Positions 61,941-64,000 of a DNA stretch of 64,000 nt are shown here, piece by piece. The position numbers were made by a program, and so were the translations under genes. Origin of the DNA: Aphodosoma sp045631465 (lineage in GTDB: Bacteria; Bacteroidota; Bacteroidia; Bacteroidales; Paludibacteraceae); NCBI GenBank assembly GCA_045631465.1, contig JAZQUV010000024.1:1-64000 (forward strand), read 5' to 3'. The number at the start of each line of letters is the position of its first letter. Position 1 is the stretch's first letter. The notes under the pieces were generated by a model that did not search any database, was not told the origin of the DNA, and saw only the letters and a program-made list of their open reading frames with translations.

Positions 61941-63056
61941 TTAGTTTTCAGGAATATAACAACATTCCACAGGACTCCTATCAGAGTCCGCCTTCAAGAT
62001 TGCAAAGTTAATAAAATTTTTTGAAAGTTGTTCACAAAAAACATCTTTTATGCACTCTTCCGATTCAAAATGTCCGATATCAGCAATAACAATCTGATTT
62101 TCAGTATTAAAGAAATCATGATATTTCACATCGGCTGTGATATATATGCCAGCTTTCTCTCGGATAGCATGAGATAAAAATTCAGCACCAGAGCCTCCAC
62201 AGAGAGCAATTCGCGACACTAATTTATCCGACGTTTTTGTATGACGAATATACTGAACACCTAATTTTTCTTTGATATAATGCAACATTGCAGTTTCTGT
62301 AATTGGGTTTTCAAGGTCGCCCACACAACCCAATCCCATTTGGCTATATTCATTTGCCAGAGGTAGTACGTCTATCGCCGGTTCCTCGTAGGGATGAGCA
62401 GAATGAATAGCTGCGACTACCCTGCCAATTTTGTCTTTTGGAACAACCATCTCAAGGCGAAGTTCCGGCTCAGTGTGTAGTTTATCTATTTCGCCCACAA
62501 AAGGATTGCAACCCACCTGCGCTCTAAAAGTACCATTACCCTCAGACGAATAAGAACAACAATCATAAGCACCAATAGTTCCAGCACCCGATGCCCACAT
62601 AACTTGTCGCACCCGTTCGATGTGCAATTGAGGCACGTAAGTAACAATTTTATAAAGATAATTCATTTCAGGCGCAAGCACTCGGATATTCTTCAAGTCC
62701 AACTTCTGAGCAATGCGGAAATTTACGCCACCGAGGCATTTATCCATATTCGTATGAGCAGAATACAACACAATATTATGCTGTATAGCCTTGATAATCA
62801 CACGCTCGATATAATTGCGACCAGTCAGTTTCTTTATACCCTTAAAAATGAGAGGATGATGCGAAATTATCAAATTGGCACCACGATTAATTGCCTCATT
62901 AAGAGTTGCTTCGGTAATATCAACGCACAACAAAACAGCCTTCACCTCTTGGTTGACATCACCCACTTGCACACCACTATTGTCCCACGACTCCTGATAA
63001 GCCAACGGAGCCATTTGCTCGATGCAAGCTATAACTTCACTTATTTTTGTAGTCAT
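61941..63056 (-). CDS. Nif3-like dinuclear metal-centre protein
   Basis: A 371-residue Nif3/YbgI/YqfO-family protein. The metal-binding motifs are ESWDNSGVQVGD near residue 20, LIISHHPLIFKGIK near 62-75, YSAHTNMDKC near 98 and the C-terminal IADIGHFESEE. The length reflects a central inserted domain of the YqfO (PII-like) type, with HPYEEPAIDV near residue 220. GTP cyclohydrolase I type 2 activity has been proposed for the family, without general agreement. Confidence 0.9.
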   Translation of the reverse strand: MTTKISEVIACIEQMAPLAYQESWDNSGVQVGDVNQEVKAVLLCVDITEATLNEAINRGANLIISHHPLIFKGIKKLTGRNYIERVIIKAIQHNIVLYSAHTNMDKCLGGVNFRIAQKLDLKNIRVLAPEMNYLYKIVTYVPQLHIERVRQVMWASGAGTIGAYDCCSYSSEGNGTFRAQVGCNPFVGEIDKLHTEPELRLEMVVPKDKIGRVVAAIHSAHPYEEPAIDVLPLANEYSQMGLGCVGDLENPITETAMLHYIKEKLGVQYIRHTKTSDKLVSRIALCGGSGAEFLSHAIREKAGIYITADVKYHDFFNTENQIVIADIGHFESEECIKDVFCEQLSKNFINFAILKADSDRSPVECCYIPEN

Positions 63057-63079
63057 AAAATCAGAATTTATTCACCACA

Positions 63080-63111
63080 CAAAGTTACTAAAAAATATTG
63101 AGAAAAACAAA
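63080..63111 (-). promoter_or_regulatory. Promoter of the nif3-zinc-ribbon operon
   Basis: On the minus strand the -33 TTTG is at 63111-63108 and -7 TAACTTTG at 63087-63080, spacer 20. It is 24 bases before the start at 63056. Confidence 0.7.
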
Positions 63112-63589
63112 TTTTGAAACACTATAATTCACCCTCGAAATGCACAAATAATCACCAACAAATACCATTTTTAAGGGTGCTTTTTTAGTGCTTTTTTTAA
63201 TCGTTTTATTATTTAATTACTTGATTTATAGTATAAAACGAACTAAAATATCGAATTTTGTAGATATTATGCGGTTGCAAAGTTACAAAGCAACATTAAT
63301 ACACTGAATATCTTGGTGTTAGCACAAAAATAATACTATTGTTCTATTTTTCAACCAAAAGATATATAACTAATAATAAGCAACTTATATAACTTTGCAA
63401 CTTTGCAATTGCAAAGTTGGGTTATATTATGGCATAATTTGAATAATTTTAGTTCGGATTTACACACTTTGCAAACTTTGAAAATTGCAAGTGTAAAAGT
63501 GGCTGTTTTCTATGGTACAGGTTGCTTGCACCTTGCTAAAGGGGATGATTCTTTTTTCTGCAGGTAATTTTTTGCATATCGCTACGCTT
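63112..63589. other. Gene-free stretch with a 22-base palindrome
   Basis: No gene seen. The notable feature is a perfect 22-base palindrome at 63398-63419, centred on tttgcaattgcaaa and preceded by another aactttgcaa. Related ctttgcaaactttg words occur at 63474-63482. A minus-strand TAACTTTG occurs at 63285-63278 without a good upstream box. The remainder is AT-rich. Confidence 0.5.
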
Positions 63590-64000
63590 CTATTGGATTA
63601 TAAATGCACCAGATTCGGCAATAATGTAGTATGAGATGCCAAATTCGTCCATAAGGGCTTTGTATTTAGCAAGATAGCCATGCCATACTCCAGCAGTGAG
63701 AATAACATGCTTAGGCCGAATAAATTCAGTAAATAGTCGTTCCGATGGATATACACCTCGGTCGATGATAAGATTATCTATTTCAAGAGGTTCATGATTG
63801 TTTTGACGATATCGAAATAGATTATCACGCAAAATAAGGTACGACTCATTATCAAACATAAAAGCATTGGCAGTGAGTGCAGTATCAGTTACGATAATTG
63901 GTTTAGCACACGAATATTTAAGCCAAGTGCGCTCAAGTCGTTCGGTAGCAAAATCGGGATGATTAGTAAACAAAACATTCTCATCTCCGCTACAAACATT
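63590..64000 (-). CDS. ComEC/Rec2-like protein, C-terminal part (runs off the window)
   Basis: The frame is open to the window edge; 137 codons are visible. The pattern resembles the C-terminal metallo-hydrolase-like end of Bacteroidota ComEC DNA-uptake proteins: IIVTDTALTANAFMFDNESY, then LEIDNLIIDRGVYPSERLF, RPKHVILTAGVWHGYLAKY and a closing ISYYIIAESGAFII. If so, it would form the inner-membrane channel for DNA uptake. The membrane core lies outside the window, so the call is tentative. Confidence 0.55.
   Translation of the reverse strand, partial: NVCSGDENVLFTNHPDFATERLERTWLKYSCAKPIIVTDTALTANAFMFDNESYLILRDNLFRYRQNNHEPLEIDNLIIDRGVYPSERLFTEFIRPKHVILTAGVWHGYLAKYKALMDEFGISYYIIAESGAFIIQ

Overview
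The window is a piece of a Bacteroidales chromosome (phylum Bacteroidota). The evidence is the gene content (DUF4290, DUF6913, DUF349, a TonB-dependent receptor with a carboxypeptidase-like N-terminal domain, NamZ/DUF1343, the HsdR_N protein beside holA) and many promoters of the Bacteroidota type, with a -7 box TAnnTTTG and an upstream TTTG about 19-20 bases away. I cannot fix family or genus.

Positions 1-7.9 kb are an AT-rich accessory island. It holds the 3' remnant of an RloB-like gene, a complete four-gene QatABCD anti-phage operon (KAP ATPase, QatB, QueC-like QatC, TatD-like QatD), two unrecognised genes and gene debris. It abuts the 3' end of mnmE, where the last 18 bases of the gene are imperfectly duplicated. 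This is the expected mark of site-specific integration at that gene end.

Positions 8-28.8 kb are mostly core genes: mnmE, a uridine-phosphorylase-like gene, a 2-hydroxyacid dehydrogenase, holA, AMP nucleosidase, an HsdR_N protein, DUF4290, tsaB, an ECF sigma factor, a TonB receptor with a surface lipoprotein, panB, DUF349, a family 2 glycosyltransferase and rho. Positions 28.9-32.4 kb are a second AT-rich accessory segment. It carries an orphan MntA-like nucleotidyltransferase with only a stub of its HEPN partner, then a promoter, a structured RNA of about 215 nt with its own terminator, an AIPR-family abortive-infection protein and a small unknown protein. The promoters of the two modules are 54/56 identical. 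The RNA-terminator-effector layout resembles type III toxin-antitoxin loci and is the best candidate here for an undescribed system.

Positions 32.4-46.4 kb return to core functions: a GNAT protein, rpe, trmN6, a DUF559 nuclease set among repeats, tadA, a TrkA/TrkH potassium system, ligA, DUF6913, TraB, dapA and a TPR protein. RNase P RNA, YihY, NamZ and tRNA-Phe follow. Positions 49.9-53.3 kb are a small AT-rich cluster of membrane or secreted proteins, including a nonsense-interrupted paralogue. Then come an endonuclease/phosphatase family protein, a sugar nucleotidyltransferase, a TPR protein, gyrA, an XRE regulator beside a cluster of TTACAWWTGTAA palindromes, a C4 zinc-ribbon protein, a Nif3-like protein and the 3' end of a ComEC-like gene.

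A theme across the window is intergenic repeats made of short reiterated words (for example AACTTTCA or TTCATAAT), often arranged around hairpins. The same kinds of repeat lie inside three genes that appear functional: mnmE (in frame), trmN6 (in frame) and the P12 region of RNase P RNA. A separate family of C/G-rich inverted elements has at least six copies; two of them bracket the DUF559 gene.
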